Shown here piece by piece: positions 17,655 through 25,187 of a stretch of DNA of 64,000 bases. Made by a program: the position numbers and the translations under genes. Position 1 is the first letter of the stretch, and each line of letters starts with the position of its first letter. This DNA comes from Salipiger aestuarii (GTDB lineage: Bacteria; Pseudomonadota; Alphaproteobacteria; Rhodobacterales; Rhodobacteraceae), in contig NZ_QLMG01000007.1 in assembly GCF_003259905.1 (NCBI RefSeq), positions 62,001 to 126,000 of the forward strand. The letters run 5' to 3'. The notes under the pieces are model-generated. The model saw nothing but the letters and a program-made list of their open reading frames with translations, had not been told where the DNA came from and made no database searches.

Positions 17655-18437
17655 TCATTCCACGCCCAGCACGTCCGGCGTGCGCCACGCCAGATGCTGG
17701 CCACCATCCATGCACAGGAGCTGTCCGGTAAAGCCCGGCGCGTCCAGGATAAGCCCCAGCGCGGCAAGGATGTCGGCGGGGTTCGATCCGCGTTGCAGGA
17801 TGGTGGCCGCGCGCTGCCCGGCGAAATGCGCATCGCTCTGGCGCGCCCCTCTCAGGGTCGGACCGGGGCCGATGGCGTTGACCCGCACGCGCGGTGCAAG
17901 CGCCATCGCCGCTGTCTGCGTCAGGGTCCACAGCGCCGATTTCGCCAGGGTATAGGTCATGAACTCGGGCGTAAGCTTGCGCACCCGCTGGTCGATCATG
18001 TTGACGATCACGCCCTGCGCGACCGGCTCACCGGCGGCGTCGGGCGCCGGGTCGGGCACCTGCGCCGCCAGCGCCTGCGTCAGGATGAACGGCGCGCGCA
18101 GGTTCGACCCGATGTGCCGGGTCCAGCTGTCCAGCGTGGCCGAACCGATGCTGTCGTATTCAAAGATCGACGCGTTGTTGACCAGTACCGTGATCGGCCC
18201 GCCCAGGGCTTGCGCCGCGCGCGGCAGCAACGCCTGCGTCGCTGTCTCGTCCAGCAGGTCGGCTTGCAGGGCGACGGCGTTGCGGCCGGCGTCGCGGATC
18301 AGCGCGACGACCTCTTTGGCGGCGTCGGCCGAACTTGCATAATGCACCGCAACGTCATGGCCGCGCCGCGCCAGATCCAGCGCGATCGCCCGCCCCAGCC
18401 GTTGTGCGCCCCCCGTGACCAAGGCCCGTCTATGCAT
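17655..18437 (-). CDS. Short-chain dehydrogenase, pteridine reductase / FolM-like
   Basis: 260-residue SDR. The nucleotide-binding motif is TGGAQRLG, with Arg in the TGxxxRxG pattern that is typical of pteridine reductase and FolM rather than the classical TGxxxGIG. NNASIF and the catalytic YTLAK follow, and the substrate loop is GPGPTLRGARQSD. FolM-type enzymes reduce dihydromonapterin or dihydrofolate with NADPH. It is the last gene of a minus-strand operon, 17 bp after the Na+/Ca2+ antiporter gene, whose function seems unrelated. The family is secure; the substrate is inferred from the motif. Confidence 0.85.
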   Translation of the reverse strand: MHRRALVTGGAQRLGRAIALDLARRGHDVAVHYASSADAAKEVVALIRDAGRNAVALQADLLDETATQALLPRAAQALGGPITVLVNNASIFEYDSIGSATLDSWTRHIGSNLRAPFILTQALAAQVPDPAPDAAGEPVAQGVIVNMIDQRVRKLTPEFMTYTLAKSALWTLTQTAAMALAPRVRVNAIGPGPTLRGARQSDAHFAGQRAATILQRGSNPADILAALGLILDAPGFTGQLLCMDGGQHLAWRTPDVLGVE

Positions 18438-18454
18438 GTGTCAAACCTTTGCTG

Positions 18455-19405
18455 TCAGATCAGGACCGCGACGATATACCCGACATAAAGCGCGGTCAGG
18501 ATCGCGCCCCAGACCCTCCCCAGGTCCTGTTTCAGGAACACGAACGGGATCAGCAGCAGCGACGACGCCAGCATCACCCACAGATCGAAGGACAGGAATT
18601 CGGGCGCCACCGGCATCGGCTTGATCAGCGATGCCACCCCGATGATCGCCAGAAGGTTGAACATGTTCGACCCGATCACATTGCCCAGCGCCACGTCCGC
18701 CTGGCGGCGGATCGCGGCCATCACCGTGGTCGCGAGCTCTGGCAGCGAGGTGCCGAGTGCGACCAGAGTAAGGCCGATCACCGTGTCCGACACGCCGAAC
18801 ATCCCGGCGATTTCGGTGGCGCTTTCGACCAGAAGATTGGCACCCAGGGGCAGGCCGATCAGGCCAAGCACCAGGAACAGCACGATCTTCCACCAAGGCA
18901 TGTCCGGATCGGCGCCTTCGGGGTCTTCGGCGTCGCAGACCGCGGTGCGGGCGCCACGCCGGTGGTACAGCGCCTCGCGAACGGAATCGCCCAGCGCCAG
19001 CGCCAGTGCCGCCAGCAGCGCCAGCCCGGCCCAGAGATCGAAAATCCCGCGAAAGGCCAAGGCGATGAAGAACAGCGTCGCGGCGATCATGATGACATAG
19101 CTTTTGCGGGTATCGTGACCCGAGGTGTGCATCACCGCGATCAGCGCCGGAATCCCCATGACCAGCAGCGCGTTTGCCGTGTTCGACCCGACCACATTGC
19201 CCAGTGCGATTCCCGGCACGCCCCGCATCGCCGCCTGGATCGAGATCAGCAACTCGGGGGCCGAGGTGCCGAAGGCCACGATGGTCAGGCTGACCATCAG
19301 CGCCGGAATGCCCACCCGCAGCGACAGGTTCACCGCGCCCTTGACAAGGGCATCCCCGGCCAGAAGCAGGATCACCAGCCCGACAGCCGCGTAGACGAAA
19401 ACCAT
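18455..19405 (-). CDS. yrbG: Sodium/calcium antiporter, YrbG/CaCA family
   Basis: 316-residue inner-membrane exchanger. The two inverted alpha-repeats carry the ion-binding signatures: GTSAPEL with GNVVGSN in the first half, and GTSLPEL with GNVIGSN in the second. About ten hydrophobic helices are present, with an acidic/basic loop in the middle (near DPEGADPDMPW). It moves Ca2+ out against Na+ in characterised relatives. The ATG at 19405 lies two bases after the stop of the 55-residue zinc-ribbon gene, so the two are probably translated together. Confidence 0.93.
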   Translation of the reverse strand: MVFVYAAVGLVILLLAGDALVKGAVNLSLRVGIPALMVSLTIVAFGTSAPELLISIQAAMRGVPGIALGNVVGSNTANALLVMGIPALIAVMHTSGHDTRKSYVIMIAATLFFIALAFRGIFDLWAGLALLAALALALGDSVREALYHRRGARTAVCDAEDPEGADPDMPWWKIVLFLVLGLIGLPLGANLLVESATEIAGMFGVSDTVIGLTLVALGTSLPELATTVMAAIRRQADVALGNVIGSNMFNLLAIIGVASLIKPMPVAPEFLSFDLWVMLASSLLLIPFVFLKQDLGRVWGAILTALYVGYIVAVLI

Positions 19406-19407
19406 GG

Positions 19408-19575
19408 TCAGCCTTTCCCGTTCCCACAGCCGCAGGGGCCGCTACCGATCCTGTAGCGGCCGCAACGTGGGCATTTCCTGTTCGCAATCCGCGCGGCACC
19501 CGGCATCCGGAGTTTTCCGAACATGCCAAGCACGGCAATCACCACGAGGAATATCGCGACGATCTTTGCCAGCAT
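19408..19575 (-). CDS. 55-residue membrane-anchored zinc-ribbon protein
   Basis: The protein is a single N-terminal membrane helix (MLAKIVAIFLVVIAVLGMFG), a short linker, and a four-cysteine ribbon (CPRCGRYRIGSGPCGCG). It begins at the base after the S49 peptidase stop and ends two bases before the antiporter ATG, so it is wedged between both genes as a co-translated unit. A tail-less membrane peptide with a cytoplasmic metal-binding ribbon suggests a small partner or regulator, perhaps of the peptidase. The function is unknown. Tight packing and the intact cysteine pattern make it very likely real. Confidence 0.85.
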   Translation of the reverse strand: MLAKIVAIFLVVIAVLGMFGKLRMPGAARIANRKCPRCGRYRIGSGPCGCGNGKG

Positions 19576-20370
19576 TCAGAGACCAAAGCGCGCCCAGGCG
19601 GCGCGCTCCTCGATGGCGCCAAGCGCGTCCTGCGTCAGAGCGATGCCAAGACGCGGGATCAGCCGCCGCCTTTGCTCGACCCGGCGAAACCGCACCTTGT
19701 CGCCGAATTTCCGTTTCATGACGGGAACAAGGTGGCCCACCCCGTCGGCCAGGCCAACATCGACCGCCGCCTTGCCGATCCACACCTCGCCGGTGAACAG
19801 CGACGGATCGTCGGCCAGCCTGTCGCCGCGTCGCCTGCGCACCTGGTCGATAAAGGTCCCGTGCAACTGGGTCAGCAGGCGGTCCAGCCGCGCCACGTCT
19901 TCGTCGCTCTCGGGGCGGAACGGGTCCAGCATCGACTTTGAGTCCCCGGCCGTGTGCACCCGGCGTTCGATCCCCTGGCGGTGCAGGAACACATGCGCGC
20001 CGAAGCTCGCCGAAATCACCCCGATCGAGCCGAGAATGGAACTGGGGTCGGCGTGGATTTCATCGGCGGCGCAGGCGATCCAGTACCCGCCCGAGGCGGC
20101 GACATCTTCGGTAAAGGCATAGACCGGCACGCCGGTTTCTTCCGACAGGCGCCGGATGCGGGCCCCGATCAGCGAGCTTTGCACTGGCGAGCCGCCGGGC
20201 GAGTTGATCTCAAGCGCGACGGCCACGGGCTTGCCCTTGCGAAAGGCGCGTTCCAGCGTGGTGCGCAATCCCGTGTCGGAAAGGCTGCGCCCCGACGTCC
20301 CGATCGACCCTTGCAGGCGCAGGACGCAGACGAGGGGCTTCTTGTTTCGAAACGGGTTCCAGCGTGTCAT
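19576..20370 (-). CDS. S49 family serine peptidase (SppA/SohB-like)
   Basis: 264-residue short-form signal peptide peptidase homologue. The serine nucleophile sits in EDVAASGGYWIA, preceded by the oxyanion region INSPGGSP, and the catalytic lysine is in GDSKSMLDPFRP. Length fits the single-domain bacterial form. The N-terminus lacks an obvious membrane anchor; longer in-frame starts exist upstream (TTG/ATG-like at 20406) but the ATG at 20370 gives the usual MTRWNPFRNKKP opening. It is the first gene of an operon with the zinc-ribbon peptide, the antiporter and the SDR. The family degrades signal peptides or membrane protein fragments. Confidence 0.9.
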   Translation of the reverse strand: MTRWNPFRNKKPLVCVLRLQGSIGTSGRSLSDTGLRTTLERAFRKGKPVAVALEINSPGGSPVQSSLIGARIRRLSEETGVPVYAFTEDVAASGGYWIACAADEIHADPSSILGSIGVISASFGAHVFLHRQGIERRVHTAGDSKSMLDPFRPESDEDVARLDRLLTQLHGTFIDQVRRRRGDRLADDPSLFTGEVWIGKAAVDVGLADGVGHLVPVMKRKFGDKVRFRRVEQRRRLIPRLGIALTQDALGAIEERAAWARFGL

Positions 20371-20514
20371 GCGGGATGATGTAGAGACGCCGCCACAGAC
20401 AAACAAGGCACCCGCGCAAAGATGGGCGCGTCATGTGTCTTTCCCTGGTTTCGGCCCTTGAGAGAGGTGCGAAAATAGCGCATTCTGCCCGCCGGGCAGG
20501 CGATGGCGTCGCCG

Positions 20515-20594
20515 GCACCTGTTCAGGTGCTCCCCCCACCCATCCTGAACGCCGGGATCTTGCTTTGCCACCGCGGCGGGGTCGGGTCCGACCC
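20515..20594 (+). promoter_or_regulatory. Two 7-2-7 inverted repeats upstream of creatinase
   Basis: Two perfect short inverted repeats lie in the divergent region before creatinase: GCACCTG-TT-CAGGTGC at 20515-20530 and GGGTCGG-GT-CCGACCC at 20579-20594. Their centres are 64 bp apart. They have operator-like geometry, though the second could form a hairpin in the leader. The regulator is unknown. The creatinase ribosome site AAGGAGG is at 20607-20613. Confidence 0.4.
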
Positions 20595-20620
20595 TCCGCG
20601 ACGCTGAAGGAGGGCCAGCG

Positions 20621-21823
20621 ATGGACCGACCCGCATTTTACCGTTTTCATCAGGGCGACCGTGCGTTGCCGTTTTCCGCCTCTGAATATGAGGCCCGTCT
20701 TGCCGGGCTGCGTGCCGCGATGGCCGAAGCCGGGCTGGAGGCCTGCGTGCTCAGCTCGATGCACAACATCGCCTATTACTCGGGTTTCCTGTATTGCAGC
20801 TTTGGGCGCCCCTATGCGCTGGTGGTGACCGCGACCGACAGCGTGACGGTTTCGGCGGGGATCGACGCGGCGCAGCCCTGGCGGCGCTGCCACGGCGACA
20901 ACATCACCTACACCGACTGGGCGCGGAACAATTACTGGCGCGCGATCGGCTCGGTCACCGGCACGGGCCGCGTCATCGGGTATGAAGCCGACCACATGAC
21001 GCTGACACAAAAGGCGCTGCTGGATCACATGCTGGCGCCGTCGCGCTCGGCGGACATCGCGCCCGCCACCATGCGCCAGCGGATGCGCAAGTCGGATGCC
21101 GAGATCGCATTGATCCGCCATGGTGCGCAGGTCGCTGACATCGGCGGCTATGCCATCCGTGACGCCATCCGGCCCGGCGCGCGGGAAATCGACATCGCCA
21201 TGGCGGGGCGCGACGCGATGGAGGTGGAAATCGCGAAACGCTTTCCCGATGCCGAATACCGCGACACCTGGGTCTGGTTCCAGTCGGGCATCAACACCGA
21301 TGGGGCGCATAACCCGGTTACGGCGCGCGTGCTGCAACGCGGGGACATCCTGTCGCTGAACTGCTTCCCGATGATCTCGGGCTATTATACCGCGCTGGAA
21401 CGCACGCTGTTCGTGGGCGAGGTGGATGACGCCTCGCTGAAAATCTGGGAGGCGAACGTGGCCACCCATGAATACGGCATGTCGCTGCTGAGGCCGGGCG
21501 CGCATTGCGCTGCGGTGACCGAGCAGATCAATGCGTTCCTTGCCGAACGCGACCTGCTGCAATACCGCACCTTTGGCTACGGCCACAGCTTTGGCATACT
21601 GTCGCATTATTATGGGCGCGAAGCCGGGCTGGAGCTGCGCGAAGACATCGACACCGTGCTGGACCCCGGCATGGTGATTTCGATGGAGCCGATGCTGACC
21701 CTGCCCGACGGCGCCCCCGGCGCGGGGGGCTACCGCGAGCACGATATTCTGGTGATGACCGATGAGGGCCACGAGAATATCACCGGCTATCCCTTTGGGC
21801 CGGCGTTCAACGTGGTCGGATAG
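20621..21823 (+). CDS. Creatinase (creatine amidinohydrolase)
   Basis: 400-residue member of the pita-bread (M24) fold. It resembles Pseudomonas creatinase closely along its whole length and is the same size (about 403 residues). Shared blocks include YYSGFLYCSFGRPYALVVT, TWVWFQSGINTDGAHNPVT with the catalytic His near residue 230, GDILSLNCFPMISGYYTALE, and YGHSFGILSHYYGREAGLEL. It hydrolyses creatine to sarcosine and urea in the cytoplasm. Metal ligands of true M24 aminopeptidases are absent, as expected. The ATG follows AAGGAGG. No creatininase or sarcosine oxidase gene is next to it, so sarcosine must be handled elsewhere in the genome. Confidence 0.93.
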   Translation: MDRPAFYRFHQGDRALPFSASEYEARLAGLRAAMAEAGLEACVLSSMHNIAYYSGFLYCSFGRPYALVVTATDSVTVSAGIDAAQPWRRCHGDNITYTDWARNNYWRAIGSVTGTGRVIGYEADHMTLTQKALLDHMLAPSRSADIAPATMRQRMRKSDAEIALIRHGAQVADIGGYAIRDAIRPGAREIDIAMAGRDAMEVEIAKRFPDAEYRDTWVWFQSGINTDGAHNPVTARVLQRGDILSLNCFPMISGYYTALERTLFVGEVDDASLKIWEANVATHEYGMSLLRPGAHCAAVTEQINAFLAERDLLQYRTFGYGHSFGILSHYYGREAGLELREDIDTVLDPGMVISMEPMLTLPDGAPGAGGYREHDILVMTDEGHENITGYPFGPAFNVVG

Positions 21824-21829
21824 CGCGGA

Positions 21830-21920
21830 GGGGCGCTGCCCCCGCCCTTCGGGCCCCCCGGAGTTTGCCTGGCAAGATGAAGCAGAAGCGTCGCGCCCCG
21901 GCTTCGTCTTGCCGGAAAGG
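21830..21920. repeat. Dispersed palindromic intergenic repeat, copy A
   Basis: The first 54 bp (21830-21883) match the reverse complement of 31263-31316 with about four differences. The unit has a GC-rich head (GGGGCGCTGCCCCCGCCC), then CCGGAGTTT and the arm GGCAAGATGAAGC, which pairs with GCTTCGTCTTGCC at 21901-21913 (one mismatch). It starts 7 bp after the creatinase stop. It is probably a REP-like element that works as a terminator or mRNA end. Confidence 0.65.
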
Positions 21921-22027
21921 CCGCTGCCGGAGGCCTCTTGCGGTCAGGGGCGGGGCGCTGTGCCCGAGGACTGGACCTTGGGCGGCGTCGCGCCTACCGT
22001 GGCGCCGCAAACATCGGAGGATGCATC

Positions 22028-22891
22028 ATGGCCGCAGGTTCGAGGATCCGTACCTATTTCGAGGGCACCTGGCACGAGGGTGACGTGGCCGTCATGAAGG
22101 CGGCCGATCATGGCATGTGGCAGGGCAGCAGCATCTTTGACGGGGCGCGTTTCGTTAACGGCCTGGCGCCGGATCTCTATGCCCATTGCGCCCGTGCGAA
22201 CCGGTCGGCAGAAGCGCTGATGTTGCACCCGACCGTCACGCCTTTGGATATGGTTCAGATCGTCTGGGAAGGTCTGTCGGCCTTTGCCAGGGATGCCGCG
22301 GTTTACATCCGTCCGATGTATTGGGCGATAAACGGGGATGAGACGGTGCTGGTGCCATCGAAAGGGGCCACCGGATTTGCGATCTCGCTTGAGGAGATTC
22401 CGATGGCCGCGCCCGATGCCGCGCAAACGCTGGGCAAGACCAGTTTTCGCCGCCCTGTGCTCGCGGATTCGGTGTGCAACGCCAAGGCGGGCTGCCTTTA
22501 CCCCAACAACGGTCGGATGCTGGTGGAAACCCGCGCGCGCGGGTTTTCCAACGCTTTGGTGACCGACGCGACGGGCAATGTGGCCGAAAGCGCCACGGCC
22601 AACGTGTTTATCGCCAGGGATGGCGAGTTGTTCACCCCGATTGCCAACGGCACGTTTCTGGCGGGGATCACCCGTGCGCGCCATATTGCGAATTTCCGCG
22701 CCGATGGTGTGACGGTGCATGAGACCGTGCTGACCTATGCCGATTTCGAGGCGGCGGACGAGGTGTTCCTGTCGGGCAATCTCAACAAGGTGACACCGGT
22801 CACCGGGTTCGAGGATAAGAGCTATGCCATCGGCCCGCTGACCCGGCGGGCGCGCGCGCTGTACTGGGACTGGGCGCACAGCGCGGGTTGA
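22028..22891 (+). CDS. ilvE: Class IV aminotransferase, branched-chain amino acid type
   Basis: 287-residue PLP enzyme of fold type IV. The pyridoxal lysine is in SVCNAKAGCLYPNNGRM, and the phosphate-binding region reads GNVAESATANVFIARDGELF followed by NGTFLAGITR. These fit branched-chain aminotransferase, which makes leucine, isoleucine and valine from their 2-keto acids with glutamate. D-amino acid aminotransferase or another class IV enzyme is a less likely alternative. The ATG at 22028 is 7 bases after CGGAGG; an ATG at 22021 is too close to that site. Confidence 0.85.
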   Translation: MAAGSRIRTYFEGTWHEGDVAVMKAADHGMWQGSSIFDGARFVNGLAPDLYAHCARANRSAEALMLHPTVTPLDMVQIVWEGLSAFARDAAVYIRPMYWAINGDETVLVPSKGATGFAISLEEIPMAAPDAAQTLGKTSFRRPVLADSVCNAKAGCLYPNNGRMLVETRARGFSNALVTDATGNVAESATANVFIARDGELFTPIANGTFLAGITRARHIANFRADGVTVHETVLTYADFEAADEVFLSGNLNKVTPVTGFEDKSYAIGPLTRRARALYWDWAHSAG

Positions 22892-22948
22892 GCGCCCATT
22901 GCGCCCGCGTGCCCGCTGCGACATGATCCCACGGGAAGGGAGACCCAG

Positions 22949-23404
22949 ATGCGCAAGTTCCTTGTGATCCTCGATGACAGCCGGGAATGCCTCAATGCCA
23001 TGCGGTTCGCCGCGATGCGGGCGCAGCACACCAGCGGCGGCGTCACTATCCTGTCGATCATCCCCCCCGACGAATTCAATCACTGGATCGGGGTGAGCGA
23101 CATCATGCGCGAGGAAGCGCGCGAGCGGATTCAGGCCCACTACCAGGTTTTCGCCAAGTGGATGCGCGACCGCCACGGCATCGACCCCGAGCTGGTCATC
23201 CGTGAGGGCGATACAGTGGCCGAGATTCTGGCGCAGGTGAAGGCGGATGAAGCTATTGGCGTGCTCGTCCTTGGGGCGGCATCGGGCAAAAAGGGGCCGG
23301 GGCCGCTGGTCAGTCAGATGAGCCGCAGTTCCGGCAGTCTTCCGATCCCGGTGACCATCGTGCCGGGGGACATGTCGAAGGAACGGCTTGAATCGGTCAC
23401 CTGA
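22949..23404 (+). CDS. Universal stress protein (UspA family)
   Basis: 151-residue single-domain Usp protein. It starts with the family pattern MRKFLVILDDSRECLNAMRFA and contains the alpha/beta strand order typical of the HUP superfamily (GGVTILSIIPP, ELVIREGDTVAEIL, AIGVLVLGAASG). The usual ATP-binding G-x2-G-x9-GS motif is only partly recognisable (GAASGKKGPGPLVSQMSRSS). It follows ilvE by 57 bp with a GGGAAGGGAGA ribosome site. The family helps survival under starvation or oxidative stress; the specific role is unknown. Confidence 0.87.
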   Translation: MRKFLVILDDSRECLNAMRFAAMRAQHTSGGVTILSIIPPDEFNHWIGVSDIMREEARERIQAHYQVFAKWMRDRHGIDPELVIREGDTVAEILAQVKADEAIGVLVLGAASGKKGPGPLVSQMSRSSGSLPIPVTIVPGDMSKERLESVT

Positions 23405-23418
23405 GGCGCGGGGCAATT

Positions 23419-23435
23419 TTTAGAATCGTTCCAAA
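23419..23435 (+). promoter_or_regulatory. Irr/ICE-like palindrome upstream of nfuA
   Basis: TTTAGAA-TCG-TTCCAAA is an imperfect 7-3-7 palindrome that resembles the iron control element bound by Irr in alphaproteobacteria (consensus near TTAGAA...TTCTAA). It ends 2 bp before the -35 hexamer of the nfuA promoter, which places iron-responsive control on an Fe-S assembly gene. Confidence 0.55.
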
Positions 23436-23437
23436 CC

Positions 23438-23466
23438 TTGACCCGCGCGGCCCTGGGGCGCATATA
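23438..23466 (+). promoter_or_regulatory. Sigma-70-type promoter of nfuA
   Basis: TTGACC (23438-23443), a 17-bp spacer, then CATATA (23461-23466). Transcription would start about 24 bp before the nfuA ATG, so the leader is short. Confidence 0.6.
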
Positions 23467-23496
23467 AGAGGCGCCCCTGCGAAAGGTATCGCCCAG

Positions 23497-24057
23497 ATGT
23501 TTATTCAGACCGAATCGACCCCGAATCCCGCGACCCTGAAATTTTTGCCCGGCCAGGCTGTGCTTGGCGCAGGCACTGCGGATTTCCCCAGCGCCGATGG
23601 TGCCGAGGCGTCGCCGCTGGCGCGGCGCCTGTTTGACGTGACCGGCGTGACCGGTGTCTTTCTGGGGTCCGAGTTTGTCACTGTCACCAAGGACGAAGCC
23701 GCTGACTGGGATCATGTGAAGCCGGCCGTTCTGGGCGCGATCATGGAACATTTCCAGTCGGGCGATCCGGTGATGGCGGGCGAGGGTGGCGCCTCTGGCC
23801 ATGCCGCGTTCGATGGCGAGGATGCCGAAATCGTTAGCCAGATCAAAGAATTGCTTGACACTCGCGTGCGCCCCGGCGTGGCGCAGGATGGCGGCGACAT
23901 CACGTTCCACGGGTTCGACCGCGGCGTGGTCTACCTGCACATGCAGGGCGCCTGCGCGGGCTGCCCGTCGTCGACGCTGACGCTCAAGATGGGCATCGAG
24001 AACCTGTTGCGGCACTACATTCCCGAAGTGTCCGAGGTGCGTCCGGTCGCGGTCTGA
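23497..24057 (+). CDS. nfuA: Fe-S cluster carrier NfuA (NifU-like)
   Basis: 186-residue two-domain protein. The N-terminal Nfu domain (MFIQTESTPNPATLKFLPGQ) is the conserved start of the eukaryotic/alphaproteobacterial Nfu type. The C-terminal NifU domain carries GACAGCPSS, whose two cysteines (about residues 152 and 155) bind a 4Fe-4S cluster between two monomers. It delivers clusters to client enzymes in the cytoplasm. It is the first gene of a unit with tsaB and rimI, and an Irr-like box lies over its promoter, matching iron control of cluster assembly. Confidence 0.94.
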   Translation: MFIQTESTPNPATLKFLPGQAVLGAGTADFPSADGAEASPLARRLFDVTGVTGVFLGSEFVTVTKDEAADWDHVKPAVLGAIMEHFQSGDPVMAGEGGASGHAAFDGEDAEIVSQIKELLDTRVRPGVAQDGGDITFHGFDRGVVYLHMQGACAGCPSSTLTLKMGIENLLRHYIPEVSEVRPVAV

Positions 24058-24061
24058 CGCT

Positions 24062-24625
24062 TTGAAAGACCGTCTGACACTTGGGTTCGACAGTTCGGCC
24101 GCGCATTGCGCGGCCGCTCTGCTGAAGGGCGACACCGTGCTGGCGCGCCGCTCCGAAGATATGTCGCGCGGACAGGCCGAACGCCTGATGCCGCTGCTTG
24201 AGCAATTGCTGGCCTCGCAAGGGCTTGCCTGGGCCGATCTGCACCGCATCGGGGTGGGCACCGGGCCGGGCAATTTCACCGGCATCCGCATCGCGGTGGC
24301 CGCGGCGCGCGGCCTGTCGCTGTCGCTGGACATCCCGGCGCTGGGCATCACCACGTTCGAGGCGATCCGCATGGATGCCGATGGCGCCGCGGCCGTGCCC
24401 GCCCCGCGCGGGCTGTTCCACGTTCAGGGCCGGGTGGGCGCGGTGCGCACCGTCGCCGCCGAGGTGCTGAACGGCGCGACGTTGCCGCCCGAACCCGCGG
24501 AACTGGCGGCGCGCATCGCCCGGCTTGCGGCGAGCGGCAAACCCGGCGGGCGCCCGGCCCCGCTCTACCTGCGCCCCGCCGATGCCGCGCCATCGCGTGA
24601 CACACCGCCCGCAATCCTGACGTGA
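24062..24625 (+). CDS. tsaB: tRNA threonylcarbamoyladenosine protein TsaB
   Basis: 187-residue TsaB, the non-catalytic dimer partner of TsaD in making t6A37 in ANN-decoding tRNAs. Diagnostic blocks are LGFDSSAAHCAAAL and VGTGPGNFTGIRIAVAAARG. The start appears to be TTG at 24062, four bases after the nfuA stop, with no good ribosome site; translation is probably coupled to nfuA. At 187 residues it is at the short end for the family, with a reduced C-terminal domain. Confidence 0.9.
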   Translation: MKDRLTLGFDSSAAHCAAALLKGDTVLARRSEDMSRGQAERLMPLLEQLLASQGLAWADLHRIGVGTGPGNFTGIRIAVAAARGLSLSLDIPALGITTFEAIRMDADGAAAVPAPRGLFHVQGRVGAVRTVAAEVLNGATLPPEPAELAARIARLAASGKPGGRPAPLYLRPADAAPSRDTPPAILT

Positions 24626-25035
24626 CCGCCGCCGAGCTTGCTGCCCTGTCGGCCCGCGCCTATCGCCACATGCATCCCTGGTCCGAGGCGAATTTCGCCG
24701 AGACGCTCGCGCAACCGGCGACGCTGTTGGTCAGCGTCGAAGGCGCCTTTGCCCTTGGGCGGGTGATCTGCGACGAGGCCGAGATCCTTGCGTTGGCCAC
24801 CGATCCCGCCCGGCAGCGCGCGGGGCGGGGGGCCGGCGTTCTGGCGCGGTTCGAAATTCAGGCCAAGACACGCGGTGCCGCGCGGGTTCTGCTGGAGGTC
24901 GCCGCCGCGAACACCCCCGCCCGTGCCTTTTACGCCGCGCGGGGCTATGCCGAGGTCGCCCGGCGCAAAAATTACTACGCAAAACCCGGCGGAGGGCGCG
25001 ACGACGCGTTGCTCATGACAAAGGCGTTGGCCTGA
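24622..25035 (+). CDS. rimI: Ribosomal protein S18 alanine N-acetyltransferase-like (GNAT)
   Basis: 137-residue GNAT acetyltransferase. The GTG start overlaps the tsaB stop (GTGA at 24622-24625), the classic tsaB-rimI arrangement. The acetyl-CoA loop motif is seen as LATDPARQRAGRGAGVLARF (Q/RxxGxG/A type), followed by VLLEVAAANTPARAFYAARG and YAEVARRKNYY, typical of RimI. It acetylates the N-terminal alanine of protein S18 in characterised relatives. Confidence 0.9.
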   Translation: MTAAELAALSARAYRHMHPWSEANFAETLAQPATLLVSVEGAFALGRVICDEAEILALATDPARQRAGRGAGVLARFEIQAKTRGAARVLLEVAAANTPARAFYAARGYAEVARRKNYYAKPGGGRDDALLMTKALA

Positions 25036-25085
25036 CGACACTGGCGCGGCCAGGGAAACCGCACGTCAGTCGATGAAGAAAGCAG

Positions 25086-25114
25086 TTGACCCCTTGCATC
25101 GCCAAAGCTTTGAT
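25086..25114 (+). promoter_or_regulatory. Possible promoter of the BMP importer operon
   Basis: TTGACC (25086-25091), a 17-bp spacer, and TTTGAT (25109-25114). It lies 74 bp before the binding-protein ATG. The -10 is a modest match, so this is tentative. Confidence 0.35.
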
Positions 25115-25187
25115 CGACAACGATCTGCATGGATCAGAAAATGAGCAGGGCGCGTGATCGTCCGCCACCACCACCTGGGAGCAAGAC

